A stretch of 37,225 nucleotides of DNA from assembly GCA_026981855.1 (NCBI GenBank), contig JALSIB010000055.1, forward strand, positions 1-37,225, given 5' to 3'. Made by a program: the position numbers and the translations under genes. The stretch comes from Methylothermaceae bacterium (GTDB lineage Bacteria; Pseudomonadota; Gammaproteobacteria; Methylococcales; Methylothermaceae). Of the stretch, positions 17,159 through 26,068 are shown piece after piece. The notes under the pieces are model-generated. The model worked only from the letters and a program-made list of their open reading frames with translations. It was not told the origin of the DNA and ran no database searches. How positions within the stretch are numbered: the stretch's first letter is position 1; each line of letters begins with the position of its first letter.

Positions 17159-17626
17159 ATGTTCAAGAAGTTTATTCAAAACCCCTATTCTTTGCTGCTG
17201 TTGGCCGTCTATGTCGTGGCATTGTACGTTTTGCTGAATAAGGCGATCGTGCCATTTGTGATGAACGTGGTCAACAGCGAGACGTTTAGTGGCGATCCTT
17301 CACAGTCCGGCCAAGTGTCGGAGGTTCACGACAACCGGACAGCGATGGCGCTGTTGCAGTGCAACAGGTTCGTCAAGGACAAATTCGACGAAGACGTCAA
17401 CCTGACTTTCGCCAATAGCGGTTACAGCTCATGGGACATTGGTTATGGACGCTTCATCATCAAATCCCACGTGGACGTCACAGAGCCGAGCGAGCCGACG
17501 GTACGCAAGAACTTCGTCTGTGAGATCAAACACTCCGGGGGGGACCTGGACGACCAGGAGAACTGGGATCTGAAGGGACTTGCGATGCACGATGTCAGTA
17601 TGGCCGCCGCTCCCGCAGCGGAATGA
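17159..17626 (+). CDS. Unknown single-pass membrane protein
   Basis: A 155-residue protein with one N-terminal transmembrane helix (about residues 11-27, SLLLLAVYVVALYVLL), then a soluble domain of about 110 residues with two Cys (LLQCNRFV and NFVCEIKH) and an Ala-rich end. The helix is likely an uncleaved anchor with the domain in the periplasm. No family recognised. GGAGTGGG lies ahead of ATG 17159. The 245 bp upstream show no other gene. A GC-rich hairpin follows the stop. Confidence 0.72.
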   Translation: MFKKFIQNPYSLLLLAVYVVALYVLLNKAIVPFVMNVVNSETFSGDPSQSGQVSEVHDNRTAMALLQCNRFVKDKFDEDVNLTFANSGYSSWDIGYGRFIIKSHVDVTEPSEPTVRKNFVCEIKHSGGDLDDQENWDLKGLAMHDVSMAAAPAAE

Positions 17627-17678
17627 ACCGCAGCGGGCGTTGAAAAAGAAAACGGCGAAGAAATCTCTCCAACCCTTG

Positions 17679-17702
17679 GAGGCGCCGGGCTTCCGGCGCC
17701 TC
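17679..17702. terminator. GC-rich hairpin between convergent genes
   Basis: GAGGCGCCGG and CCGGCGCCTC form a perfect 10-bp stem with a 4-nt loop, between the 17159-17626 gene and the Tim44-like gene that converges on it. Only a short T-rich tail (tcttc) follows, so it is a probable rather than certain terminator. Confidence 0.6.
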
Positions 17703-17710
17703 TTCGATCG

Positions 17711-18640
17711 TCAGCCGACTTGCTGAATCCCGTCCAGCAGCCAATGAGGGGCGAAGTCCTGTTTGGATCGGGTGAAATGCCACACTTCCTGAATGCGTTC
17801 AGGGGGTAGCTTTCCTTCCTGGATCAGGGCATCGAACAATACGGTCGCTTCCTGGGTTTTTGGATGATCCTGGAAGTCGATCAGGCGTGCTTCCAGTTCG
17901 ATCACCTTGGTGGGGGCGTCATCATGGCCCAACCGGCTTCTTTGATCCTTGAGCTCGATGAACACGTCGTCTGTCGTCAATCCGCGGATCTCGGCCAATT
18001 CGTCACGATTCCAGGCGTCTTGAAGGTGGATGAAGACCTCTTTCACCTCCTGCAAAAATTCATCGATATCGAATTCTTGAGGCAGCACCAGGTTGGGTTG
18101 CCCGATGGCTGGGGAGCTGTTATCCCGCCCTTTTCCGAACAGCAGATCGGTGGAAAAAGCGCGATCCTGCGTTGGCTGCGGCGTTCCCCCGAAGGCGCCG
18201 CCTTCTCTGTCGAAAGGCTCCGGAGAACCGTATCCATAGGGTGTTTGGGGCGCCGCGCGGGTGCGCCGGGAGAGGAGTTTGAAGGCCAGAAAGGCCAATC
18301 CCCCAAATACCAACAGGTCGGCGAAATTGATGTTTTCGAAGGCGCCGCCAAAGAACAGGGATCCCAGCAGGCCCCCGATCAGAAAAGGTGCCAGCATTCC
18401 CAGGAAACCTCCCCGGTTGCGCCAGGACTGGCGGGTGTTCTGGTTTTTCTGGATCGCCTTCTGTTGGGAATAGCTGGGTCTCTTGGGAATTTGAGAGCGC
18501 CTGTAAGGGGTGTTGTAGAACGACTTTCCGCCAAACGAGCGGCCACCACCGAAGCGTTTGGCTTCCGCGTCGGAAAAAGGAGTCGCCAGGATGAGGGCGG
18601 CGAGCAAAAAGAGAAAGGAGGTCAATCTGAATTTGGGCAT
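17711..18640 (-). CDS. Tim44-like domain protein
   Basis: A 309-residue exported or membrane protein: signal peptide-like N-terminus (about 1-27), a Gly/Arg/Ser-rich stretch (KRFGGGRSFGGKSFYN), a Gln/Asn/Arg-rich region, two hydrophobic segments (GMLAPFLIGGLLGSLFFGG and LLVFGGLAFLAFKLL), and a C-terminal Tim44-like/NTF2-fold domain (about residues 195-305: DEFLQEVKEVFIHLQDAWN, ending with RSKQDFAPHWLLDGIQQVG). The ending PHWLLDGIQQ is characteristic of this proteobacterial family. AAGGAA precedes the start. Function in bacteria is unknown. Confidence 0.88.
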   Translation of the reverse strand: MPKFRLTSFLFLLAALILATPFSDAEAKRFGGGRSFGGKSFYNTPYRRSQIPKRPSYSQQKAIQKNQNTRQSWRNRGGFLGMLAPFLIGGLLGSLFFGGAFENINFADLLVFGGLAFLAFKLLSRRTRAAPQTPYGYGSPEPFDREGGAFGGTPQPTQDRAFSTDLLFGKGRDNSSPAIGQPNLVLPQEFDIDEFLQEVKEVFIHLQDAWNRDELAEIRGLTTDDVFIELKDQRSRLGHDDAPTKVIELEARLIDFQDHPKTQEATVLFDALIQEGKLPPERIQEVWHFTRSKQDFAPHWLLDGIQQVG

Positions 18641-18718
18641 GGTTGGGTTCCTTGGTTTTACTTTGGGTTTCTGCTGGAATAATGGCGGATCGTTACACGC
18701 TTCGAGAGTTCCCGTCCT

Positions 18719-19198
18719 TCATCGTTCGCGCCGCCAGTCGCCACTTTTGCCGCCGGACTTTTCCACCAGACCGATGGCGTTCAGGGTCATGCCCCGGTCC
18801 ACGCTTTTGCACATGTCGTAAACGGTCAGCAGAGAGATTTGAACCGCGGTCAAGGCCTCCATTTCCACCCCGGTGGGGGCGGTGGTTTCGGCAACCGCCC
18901 GGCAGAGGATCCGCTGGTGTTCGGGTTCGGGGACAAGGTCGATTTCCACTTTGGTCAAGGCGATCGGGTGGCACAGGGGAATCAGATCCGATGTTTTTTT
19001 CGCCGCCATGATGCCGGCGATCCGGGCGATTCCCAGCACATCTCCTTTCTTGTGGCCACCCTGGACGATCAGCGCCAGGGTTTGGGGGTTCATGCCGATA
19101 TGGCCTTCCGCCACCGCCCGTCGCCGGGTGGAAGGCTTTTCTCCCACGTCCACCATGTGGGCCCGGCCGTGGGCATCGAAATGGGTGAGTTCAGTCAT
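18719..19198 (-). CDS. moaC: Cyclic pyranopterin monophosphate synthase MoaC
   Basis: Together with MoaA it converts GTP to cyclic pyranopterin monophosphate, the first stage of molybdenum cofactor synthesis. The 159-residue protein has [49 protein letters not shown] and the catalytic Lys region CKSVDRGM. Length is normal. It is divergent from moaD-moaE (58 bp apart); moaA is not in the window. The formate dehydrogenase downstream needs this cofactor. Confidence 0.96.
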   Translation of the reverse strand: MTELTHFDAHGRAHMVDVGEKPSTRRRAVAEGHIGMNPQTLALIVQGGHKKGDVLGIARIAGIMAAKKTSDLIPLCHPIALTKVEIDLVPEPEHQRILCRAVAETTAPTGVEMEALTAVQISLLTVYDMCKSVDRGMTLNAIGLVEKSGGKSGDWRRER

Positions 19199-19255
19199 GG
19201 TTCATCCTGTGATTAAATGATGGCAGGGTTTTGGAGTTTGAAAAGGTGCAGTCCC

Positions 19256-19486
19256 ATGGCGATCAGGGTGCGAATGTTTGCTAGTTTACAGGAAAAATGG
19301 CGGATCGATCAGATCGAGGTGGAGCCTTGCGGGCTGGAAACCGTCGCCGATGTGTGGCGAAACGTAACGGGCGAGGCATTGCCGCCACACGTGTTGTCGG
19401 CGGTGAACATGGATTATGCCAGCCCCGCCACGCCGGTCAAGGATGAAGACGAGGTCGCCTTCTTCCCTCCGGTCACAGGAGGGTGA
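19256..19486 (+). CDS. moaD: Molybdopterin synthase small subunit MoaD
   Basis: A 76-residue ubiquitin-fold sulfur carrier. It ends in PPVTGG, the C-terminal Gly-Gly that is thiocarboxylated before sulfur transfer to precursor Z. The start at ATG 19256 (MAIRVRMFASLQEKW) fits the family; the frame is open back to 19217. DEDEVAFFPPVTGG is the typical MoaD ending. It overlaps moaE by 4 bp (GTGA), implying translational coupling. Confidence 0.93.
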   Translation: MAIRVRMFASLQEKWRIDQIEVEPCGLETVADVWRNVTGEALPPHVLSAVNMDYASPATPVKDEDEVAFFPPVTGG

Positions 19487-19923
19487 CGGTGCGGGTCGTT
19501 TTGTCATCGCGTCCGTTTGATCCCTGGCAATCGGTGCAAGCATTCCAGGCCGGCAGCCTGCAACGGGGAAGTTATGGCGCTACGGCGGTTTTCGTGGGAA
19601 CCATGAGGGATTTCAACGAAGGCGAGACGGTCGATTCACTGTACCTTCAGCACTATCCGGGGATGACCGAGCGCGAGTTGGAGAGGATTTTGCGCGACGC
19701 CCGCGCCCGCTGGGCGTTTCTGGACGCCATGATCGAGCATCGGGTGGGGGGGATCGATCCGGGCGAGCCCATCGTCGTGGTTGGCGTCTGGTCGGCCCAC
19801 CGCAAAGAGGCGTTCGAGGCCTGCCGCTGGATCATGGAGGCGCTCAAAAGCAGGGCGCCCTTCTGGAAGAAGGAAAGCGGGCCCGGGGGGGAGCGCTGGG
19901 TCGAGCGCAACACCCCCGGCTGA
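19483..19923 (+). CDS. moaE: Molybdopterin synthase catalytic subunit MoaE
   Basis: Forms the heterotetramer with MoaD that inserts two sulfurs into cyclic pyranopterin monophosphate. The 146-residue protein has GATAVFVGTMRDFN, LQHYPGMTERELE, VVVGVWSAHRKEAFEACRW and the catalytic-lysine segment KSRAPFWKKE. It starts with GTG overlapping the moaD stop, preceded by CAGGAGG. It ends 5 bp before the ppa stop on the other strand. Confidence 0.95.
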   Translation: MTVRVVLSSRPFDPWQSVQAFQAGSLQRGSYGATAVFVGTMRDFNEGETVDSLYLQHYPGMTERELERILRDARARWAFLDAMIEHRVGGIDPGEPIVVVGVWSAHRKEAFEACRWIMEALKSRAPFWKKESGPGGERWVERNTPG

Positions 19924-19928
19924 CGCCG

Positions 19929-20477
19929 CTAGAAGTGAGGCTTTTCTTTTTGCCGGTTGTAGCGTTCGATTCCCGAGGTGATCTCCTGTTTGGCTTCTTC
20001 GGGACCGAGCCAGCTTTCCACCTTGACCCACTTGCCCGGCTCCAGATCCTTGTAATGCTCGAAGAAATGGGCGATCTGGGCGAGCTGGGATTCGGGCACG
20101 TCGCGGAAGGAATCGACAGTGCGGTACAAGGGCGTCAGCTTGTCCACGGGGACGGCGAGCACCTTGGCGTCGATGCCCGATTCGTCGCTCATCTGCAGCA
20201 TTCCGATGGGACGGCAACGGACCACCGATCCGGGGATCAGTTTCCACGGCGCGATCACCAGGACATCGACCGGATCGCCGTCTTCAGACAGGGTATGGGG
20301 GACATAGCCGTAATTACAGGGATATTGCATGGCCGTTCCCATGAACCGGTCGACGAACAAGGCGCCCGTTTCCTTGTCCACTTCGTACTTGACCGGGTCG
20401 CTGTAGGCTGGAATTTCAATGATCACGTTGATATCGTGAGGAATGTTGTTCCCGGTGGGAACCCGCATCAATGCCAC
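19929..20477 (-). CDS. ppa: Inorganic pyrophosphatase (family I)
   Basis: Hydrolyses pyrophosphate in the cytoplasm, driving biosynthetic reactions. The 182-residue protein has [40 protein letters not shown] (metal-binding Asp cluster), AVPVDKL and [21 protein letters not shown], close to E. coli Ppa (176 aa). The start codon is GTG with AAGGAG eight bases upstream; the product would read MALMRVPTG. Divergent from the DUF2797 gene with a 37-bp gap. Confidence 0.96.
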   Translation of the reverse strand: MALMRVPTGNNIPHDINVIIEIPAYSDPVKYEVDKETGALFVDRFMGTAMQYPCNYGYVPHTLSEDGDPVDVLVIAPWKLIPGSVVRCRPIGMLQMSDESGIDAKVLAVPVDKLTPLYRTVDSFRDVPESQLAQIAHFFEHYKDLEPGKWVKVESWLGPEEAKQEITSGIERYNRQKEKPHF

Positions 20478-20514
20478 AGTCTTTACTCCTTCGGATGATC
20501 AAAAACACTCCATT

Positions 20515-21342
20515 ATGAATGACATTGGCCCTTTGCGCAAAATGGAAACCAAGCTGGATGACGGAGGGAAGGTTTCCTATGATCTCCCGTTGGGAGATGA
20601 ACGGGTTCCTTTGCTCCCCTTGCTGGGCGAGCGGCTGAACCTGATCTATCAAGGTGAGATTCACTGTATCCACTGCGGGCGCAAGACCTCCAAAAGCTTC
20701 AATCAAGGCTATTGTTTTCCCTGTTTCCGCCGACTGGCCCGCTGCGATACCTGTATCGTCAAACCCGAACTGTGTCATTTCGATCAGGGAACGTGCAGAG
20801 AGCCCGACTGGGGGAGGGAGAATTGCCTTCAGCCTCATATCGTCTATCTGGCGAATGCTTCCGGATTGAAGGTGGGCATCACCCGCAAACGGCAGCTTCC
20901 CACCCGCTGGATCGACCAGGGAGCGACCCAGGCGCTGGCGATTCTGGAGGTATCCTCCCGTCTGGTGTCCGGCAAGGTGGAAATGATCCTGAAATCCCAT
21001 GTCAGCGACCGGACTCAATGGCAGAGGATGCTCAAGGGAGAGGCGGAGGCGGTGGATCTGGAAACCGAAAGGGAACGGTTGCTTGGATTGTGCGAGGCGG
21101 AGATCCTCGAGGTGGAACGGTCGTTTGGGCCGGGATCGGTCAAGCGGCTTGCCGGGGCCGAGGTTGCGGCCATCCGCTATCCGATATTGGAATACCCCGC
21201 CAAGATCAAATCCTTCAATTTCGACAAGCAGAACGAGGTGGGCGGAACCTTGCTGGGGATCAAGGGGCAGTATCTGATATTCGACAGCGGGGTGATCAAC
21301 GTGCGCAAATTCGCAGGTTACGAGGTGGCGCTCGATTTATAG
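20515..21342 (+). CDS. DUF2797 family protein
   Basis: A 275-residue protein of the DUF2797 family, function unknown. The N-terminal third holds a cysteine-rich zinc-binding-like region (IHCIHCGRKTSKSFNQGYC, CFPCFRRLARCDTC, ELCHFDQGTC). The middle has PHIVYLANASGLKVGITR, resembling a GIY-YIG-like core (YLA...KVGITR), and the end reads GGTLLGIKGQYLIFDSGVINVRK. The start ATG 20515 (MNDIGPLRKMETKL) matches the family; the open frame upstream overlaps ppa. It is convergent with comM. Confidence 0.87.
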   Translation: MNDIGPLRKMETKLDDGGKVSYDLPLGDERVPLLPLLGERLNLIYQGEIHCIHCGRKTSKSFNQGYCFPCFRRLARCDTCIVKPELCHFDQGTCREPDWGRENCLQPHIVYLANASGLKVGITRKRQLPTRWIDQGATQALAILEVSSRLVSGKVEMILKSHVSDRTQWQRMLKGEAEAVDLETERERLLGLCEAEILEVERSFGPGSVKRLAGAEVAAIRYPILEYPAKIKSFNFDKQNEVGGTLLGIKGQYLIFDSGVINVRKFAGYEVALDL

Positions 21343-21367
21343 CGAAACGAATCGGGGGGCGGGAAAT

Positions 21368-22909
21368 TCACGGCGCCACGCCGCGTGTTTCCGCAGCCCT
21401 GGCCCGGCGATCCAGCTTGCGGTAAGCGATGGCCTCGCTCAAATGTTTCGAGCCGATTTGCCGACTCTCGTCGATGTCGGCGATGGTGCGGGCGACCTTG
21501 AGGATCCGGTGCAGGGCGCGGTGGGAGAGGCCGAGTTGATCGACGGCCCTGGCAAGCAGTTTCTCGCTGCCGCCATCCAGCCCGCAATGGCGTTCTATCT
21601 CTCCCACGTTCATCTGGGCGTTGAGTCTGCCGCAACGGCTGAGGGCGATTTCACGGGCCTGGATGACCCGGCGGCGCATCGTCTGGCTTGAAATTTCGTC
21701 TCCTTTCGCTTTTCCCAACAGTTCGTGGGTGTGACACTGCACTTCCAGGTGGAGGTCGATTCTGTCCAGCAGCGGGCCGGAGATCCGGTCGCGGTAACGC
21801 GAGATCTGAAGCGGAGAGCATCGGCAACGTCCGGATGGATCGCCCTGATAGCCGCAGGGGCAAGGATTCATCGCCGCCACCAGCTGAAAGCGGGCGGGAA
21901 ACGTCGCCTTGCTCGATGCCCTGGAAATGGTGATCCGGCCCGTTTCCAGCGGTTCCCGCAGAACTTCCAGAACTTTGCGGTGAAATTCCGGCAATTCATC
22001 GAGGAACAGGATGCCCCGGTGGGCCAGTGAAATCTCTCCGGGGCGGATTTGTCCGCCTATTCCACCCCCCACCAACGCGGGCGCGGAAGCCGAGTGATGC
22101 GGATTTCGATAGGGTGGCAGGCGCCACTTCGAGGGGTCGAAAGCCTGGCCGCTGACCGAGTGAATGGCCGCGGTCTCCAGTGCCTCTTCCTGGGTCAATG
22201 GGGGCAGGATGGTGGGCAGGCGTTCGGCCAGCATGGATTTTCCGGAACCCGGCGGACCGAGCATGAGCAGATTATGTCCGCCGGCGGCGGCGACCTCCAT
22301 GGCCCGCTTGGCTTGGTAATGACCCCGGACTTCGGAAAAGTCGATGCGGGAAGCGGGGAAGGCGGTGGTGTCGACCGGGCCGGGCGAGGGCAGGGGTTCC
22401 CGGTCCTGGAGATGGGCGCAGACTTTCAGCAGATGATCGCAGGCGAACACGTTCAACGTTTCCACCAGAGCCGCCTCACCGGCATTTTCGGCGCTGACGA
22501 TCAGCGATCTTCCCGCCTTGTGGCAGTGGAGCGCCGCTGGCAAGGCACCCCGGATGGGGCGCAGTTCACCGCCGAGGGAGAGTTCACCGAGGAATTCATA
22601 ATCGTCCAGCGGCGGAGAGGGGATCTGTCTGGAGGCGGCCAGGATGCCAAGCGCGATGGCGAGATCGAAACGGCCGCCTTCCTTGGGCAGGTCGGCCGGG
22701 GCCAGATTGACCGTGATCCTGCGGGTGGGGAATTCGAAACCACAGTTGACGATGGCCGCCCGCACCCGGTCTTTGCTTTCCTTGACCGCGGTTTCCGGAA
22801 GCCCGACGATGGCGAGGCTGGGCAGGCCGTTGGCCAGATGGACTTCGACGCTTACCTCCGGCGCTTCCACGCCGCACTGGCCGCGGCTGTAGACCCTTGC
22901 CAGCGCCAT
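21368..22909 (-). CDS. comM: ComM/YifB-type Mg-chelatase-like AAA+ helicase
   Basis: A hexameric helicase that promotes branch migration during natural transformation in Vibrio and Acinetobacter. The 513-residue protein has the N-terminal Lon-substrate-like domain (HLANGLPSLAIVGLPETAVKE), Walker A GPPGSGKSM (about residues 220-228), Walker B ILFLDELPEF, the NPCPCGYQG and CRCSPLQISRYRDRISGPL segments, and a C-terminal domain with RALHRILKVARTIAD. Length is typical. It begins one base after ubiK on the same strand, a common gammaproteobacterial arrangement. Confidence 0.95.
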   Translation of the reverse strand: MALARVYSRGQCGVEAPEVSVEVHLANGLPSLAIVGLPETAVKESKDRVRAAIVNCGFEFPTRRITVNLAPADLPKEGGRFDLAIALGILAASRQIPSPPLDDYEFLGELSLGGELRPIRGALPAALHCHKAGRSLIVSAENAGEAALVETLNVFACDHLLKVCAHLQDREPLPSPGPVDTTAFPASRIDFSEVRGHYQAKRAMEVAAAGGHNLLMLGPPGSGKSMLAERLPTILPPLTQEEALETAAIHSVSGQAFDPSKWRLPPYRNPHHSASAPALVGGGIGGQIRPGEISLAHRGILFLDELPEFHRKVLEVLREPLETGRITISRASSKATFPARFQLVAAMNPCPCGYQGDPSGRCRCSPLQISRYRDRISGPLLDRIDLHLEVQCHTHELLGKAKGDEISSQTMRRRVIQAREIALSRCGRLNAQMNVGEIERHCGLDGGSEKLLARAVDQLGLSHRALHRILKVARTIADIDESRQIGSKHLSEAIAYRKLDRRARAAETRGVAP

Positions 22910-22910
22910 T

Positions 22911-23656
<746 letters not shown>

Positions 23657-23674
23657 AGCGTAGGGGAAAACGAG

Positions 23675-24967
23675 ATGAATAAACAACACGGATTTTTTTT
23701 CGTGCCGGCGGGGCTTGGCGTTTTCTCGCCGGCCGCTCTGGCAGGACAGCTGAACGGGGCCGATACCGCCTGGGTCTTGACTTCCACCGCCCTGGTGCTT
23801 TTCATGACATTGCCCGGTCTGGCGCTTTTCTACGGGGGGCTGGTCAGGGTCAGAAACGTTCTCTCCATCCTGATGCAGTGCTTTGTGATCGCCGCGGTCG
23901 TTTCGTTGCTTTGGCTGGTCGCGGGCTACAGTCTGGCTTTCGGCGATGGGGCGGCGGTTCAGCCGTGGATCGGAGGACTGGAGCGGGTACTGGTTTGGGG
24001 AATGGGGCCCGACGGTCTTTCGGGCAGTATTCCTGAAGTGGTGTTTCTGGCTTTTCAGATGACTTTCGCCATCATCACCCCGGCTTTGATCATCGGTGGT
24101 TTCGCCGAGAGAATGCGCTTTTCCGCCATGTTGTGGTTCAGTGCCTTGTGGCTGCTGCTGGTCTATGTTCCAGTCTGTCACTGGGTGTGGGGGGGTGGCT
24201 GGCTGGCCGATCTTGGCGTGATGGATTTTGCCGGCGGGATCGTGGTGCATTTGACCTGTGGCGTGGCGGCCTTGGTGGCGGCCCTGGTCTTGGGACCCAG
24301 AAAGGGATTTCCCAAAGTACCGATGCCGCCTCACAACATGACCATGACGGTCACCGGTGCCGGAATGCTCTGGGTGGGGTGGTATGGCTTCAACGGCGGC
24401 AGCGCCCTGGCGGCCGATGGGGGTGCGGGAATGGCGCTTTTCGTGACCCACATCGCGGCATCGGCCGGTGTGCTGACCTGGATGGCCATCGAATGGGTGC
24501 GTTTTGGCAAGCCCAGCGTTCTGGGCGCCGTGACCGGTATGGTGGCGGGGCTCGGAACCGTCACTCCGGCTTCGGGTTTTATCGGTCCTGCCGGGGCATT
24601 GGGGCTCGGCATTCTGGCAGGCGGCATTTGTTTCACCGCCACTCAGATCATCAAACGGGTGCTGAAAATAGACGATTCGCTGGACGTGTTTCCGGTCCAT
24701 GGAGTGGGGGGGATTCTGGGATCGCTGCTGACGGCGGTGCTGGCCAGTGAGACGTTGGGCGGTTTTGGTTTGGCGGAAGGGGTGACCGTGCTCGGCCAGT
24801 TGGGGGTTCAGGCCATCGCGGTGATCAGCGTGGGGTTATGGTGTGGGCTCATCACCTTCGGCCTGCTGAAAGGGCTTGACCTGTTGATCGGAATCCGTGT
24901 CAGTCCGGAAGTGGAAACCGAAGGGCTGGATATCTCCCAGCACGAGGAGACAGGTTACCATTGGTGA
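23675..24967 (+). CDS. amtB: Ammonium transporter AmtB
   Basis: A 430-residue ammonium channel. A cleavable signal-like N-terminus (FFFVPAGLGVFSPAALA) is followed by 11 hydrophobic helices. Seen are ALFYGGLVRVRN, FGGFAER-type IIGGFAERMRFSAM, the first conserved pore His in CHWVWGGGW, VHLTCGVAALVAAL, the cytoplasmic loop PHNMTMTVTGAGMLWVGWYGFN and the second pore His in VHGVGGILGSLL. It works in a trimer regulated by GlnK. A hairpin lies just after the stop. Confidence 0.96.
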   Translation: MNKQHGFFFVPAGLGVFSPAALAGQLNGADTAWVLTSTALVLFMTLPGLALFYGGLVRVRNVLSILMQCFVIAAVVSLLWLVAGYSLAFGDGAAVQPWIGGLERVLVWGMGPDGLSGSIPEVVFLAFQMTFAIITPALIIGGFAERMRFSAMLWFSALWLLLVYVPVCHWVWGGGWLADLGVMDFAGGIVVHLTCGVAALVAALVLGPRKGFPKVPMPPHNMTMTVTGAGMLWVGWYGFNGGSALAADGGAGMALFVTHIAASAGVLTWMAIEWVRFGKPSVLGAVTGMVAGLGTVTPASGFIGPAGALGLGILAGGICFTATQIIKRVLKIDDSLDVFPVHGVGGILGSLLTAVLASETLGGFGLAEGVTVLGQLGVQAIAVISVGLWCGLITFGLLKGLDLLIGIRVSPEVETEGLDISQHEETGYHW

Positions 24968-24977
24968 AGGCGCGTAT

Positions 24978-25007
24978 CTGTCATGGCCTTTTTCAGGGCC
25001 ATGACAG
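24978..25007. terminator. Hairpin between amtB and marR
   Basis: CTGTCATGGCC and GGCCATGACAG form an 11-bp perfect stem around TTTTTCAG, between the convergent amtB and MarR genes. No T-run follows, so termination is inferred from location. Confidence 0.55.
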
Positions 25008-25016
25008 ACGTCCCCG

Positions 25017-25601
25017 TCAGGCGACCAGCCCGGATTCGTCAGCGCCCAGATCGTGTTCGCGGCACACTTGCTCCAATTCCTGGGCGGAGAGCGGCATCCG
25101 GGTCAATTGGCAGACGTTGCCGTCTTCGCCCCTTGAAAGGTGGTAGCAGGTTCCGCATACACCGAAAGGTTTGAACCCCCGCACGCTTTGCATGGCTTTC
25201 AACAAGGTTTCGAGATTGGCCAGCAGCTGATCGCGTTGCGCTTGCGGCATCAGGGCCAATCCTTGTTTCAGCAGGTCAGGAGGAAAAGTTGTGTCGACTA
25301 CCAACCTTCCTTTCTCGGTCAAAAACAAATGAATCACCCGTTTGTCCGCCGGGTCCGGTTTCTTGTCGATATAGCCCTTTTTCTCCAGCACCGACAAAGA
25401 CTGGGAGACCGTTCCCTTGGTCAGGCCGAGATATTCGCTGACCGCGGCGGGGATGTCACTGTGTTGGTTGCACAGGTTCAGATAGTGAAGAATTTCCAGC
25501 TGGACCGGTTGCAAAGGGGGATCGGTTTTGGCCTGACGGGTTTCGGCGCGCAACAGGTTGCCTATCCTTTCCAGAAATTTGTATATGTTGCTGCTGTTCA
25601 T
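25017..25601 (-). CDS. MarR-family regulator with C-terminal cysteine cluster
   Basis: A 194-residue regulator. The winged helix-turn-helix spans about residues 30-110: LQPVQLEILHYLNLC, YLGLTKGTVSQSLSVLEKKG, and DKRVIHLFLTEKGR for the wing. Beyond the usual MarR length is a C-terminal part with GVCGTCYHLSRGEDGNVCQL and then QVCREHD, giving four Cys in a CX2C-X11-C-X16-C-like array that could bind a metal or iron-sulfur cluster. ATG 25601 is used; a TTG lies just upstream in frame. It is divergent from a cytochrome c gene 89 bp away and may regulate it. Confidence 0.88.
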   Translation of the reverse strand: MNSSNIYKFLERIGNLLRAETRQAKTDPPLQPVQLEILHYLNLCNQHSDIPAAVSEYLGLTKGTVSQSLSVLEKKGYIDKKPDPADKRVIHLFLTEKGRLVVDTTFPPDLLKQGLALMPQAQRDQLLANLETLLKAMQSVRGFKPFGVCGTCYHLSRGEDGNVCQLTRMPLSAQELEQVCREHDLGADESGLVA

Positions 25602-25615
25602 CAAATTGTCCGTGG

Positions 25616-25644
25616 TTGACAGAACGCCGGATCATTCGGTAGGT
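25616..25644 (+). promoter_or_regulatory. Candidate promoter of the cytochrome c gene
   Basis: A perfect TTGACA (25616-25621) is followed after 18 bp by TAGGTT (25640-25645 region). It lies in the MarR/cytochrome c divergent region, 70 bp before the cytochrome start. A second TATAAA lies at 25659-25664 without a good -35. Confidence 0.45.
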
Positions 25645-25690
25645 TCATTCCGCATCCTATAAAAATCACAACTCGAGCCGGAGGAGAAAC

Positions 25691-26014
25691 ATGAAAAAAA
25701 CCTTATATATAATAGCTGTTTCTTTGTGTCTGGGCCACCTTGGCAGCGCCGGGGCCGCCGATGCCGGGGCGGGAAAAGCATTGTCCCAAGGCAAGGGATG
25801 TTCGGGGTGCCACGGGGCCAATGCCATCAGCGCCGAGGGAACCGGCTATCCCAATCTGGCCGGCCAGAGGGCGCCCTATCTGGAAAGGGCCCTGAAGGCC
25901 TATCGCGACAAGTCCAGGCAGGCGCCCTTGATGAACGGCATGGCGGCGGGATTGAGCGACGAAGACATCGCCAACCTGGCCGCCTATTACGCCAGTTTGA
26001 AACCCTGTCCCTGA
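25691..26014 (+). CDS. Small periplasmic class I cytochrome c
   Basis: A 107-residue monohaem cytochrome with a signal peptide (about 1-22, ending GSAGAA). CSGCH haem attachment is near residues 36-40, followed by [19 protein letters not shown] and a distal Met ligand in [26 protein letters not shown]. This is the single-domain cytochrome c4/c5-like pattern. A strong ribosome binding site (GGAGGAG) precedes the ATG. An electron-carrier role is certain in type, but the partner is unknown. A hairpin ends the unit. Confidence 0.92.
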   Translation: MKKTLYIIAVSLCLGHLGSAGAADAGAGKALSQGKGCSGCHGANAISAEGTGYPNLAGQRAPYLERALKAYRDKSRQAPLMNGMAAGLSDEDIANLAAYYASLKPCP

Positions 26015-26032
26015 AAGACGGCTGAACGGATG

Positions 26033-26058
26033 ACGGAGCCCGGCTGAGCGGGCTCCGT
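26033..26058. terminator. Hairpin between cytochrome c and speE
   Basis: ACGGAGCCCG and CGGGCTCCGT form a perfect 10-bp GC-rich stem with a 6-nt loop between convergent genes. There is no T-run. Confidence 0.6.
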
Positions 26059-26068
26059 GCCGCGGCTG

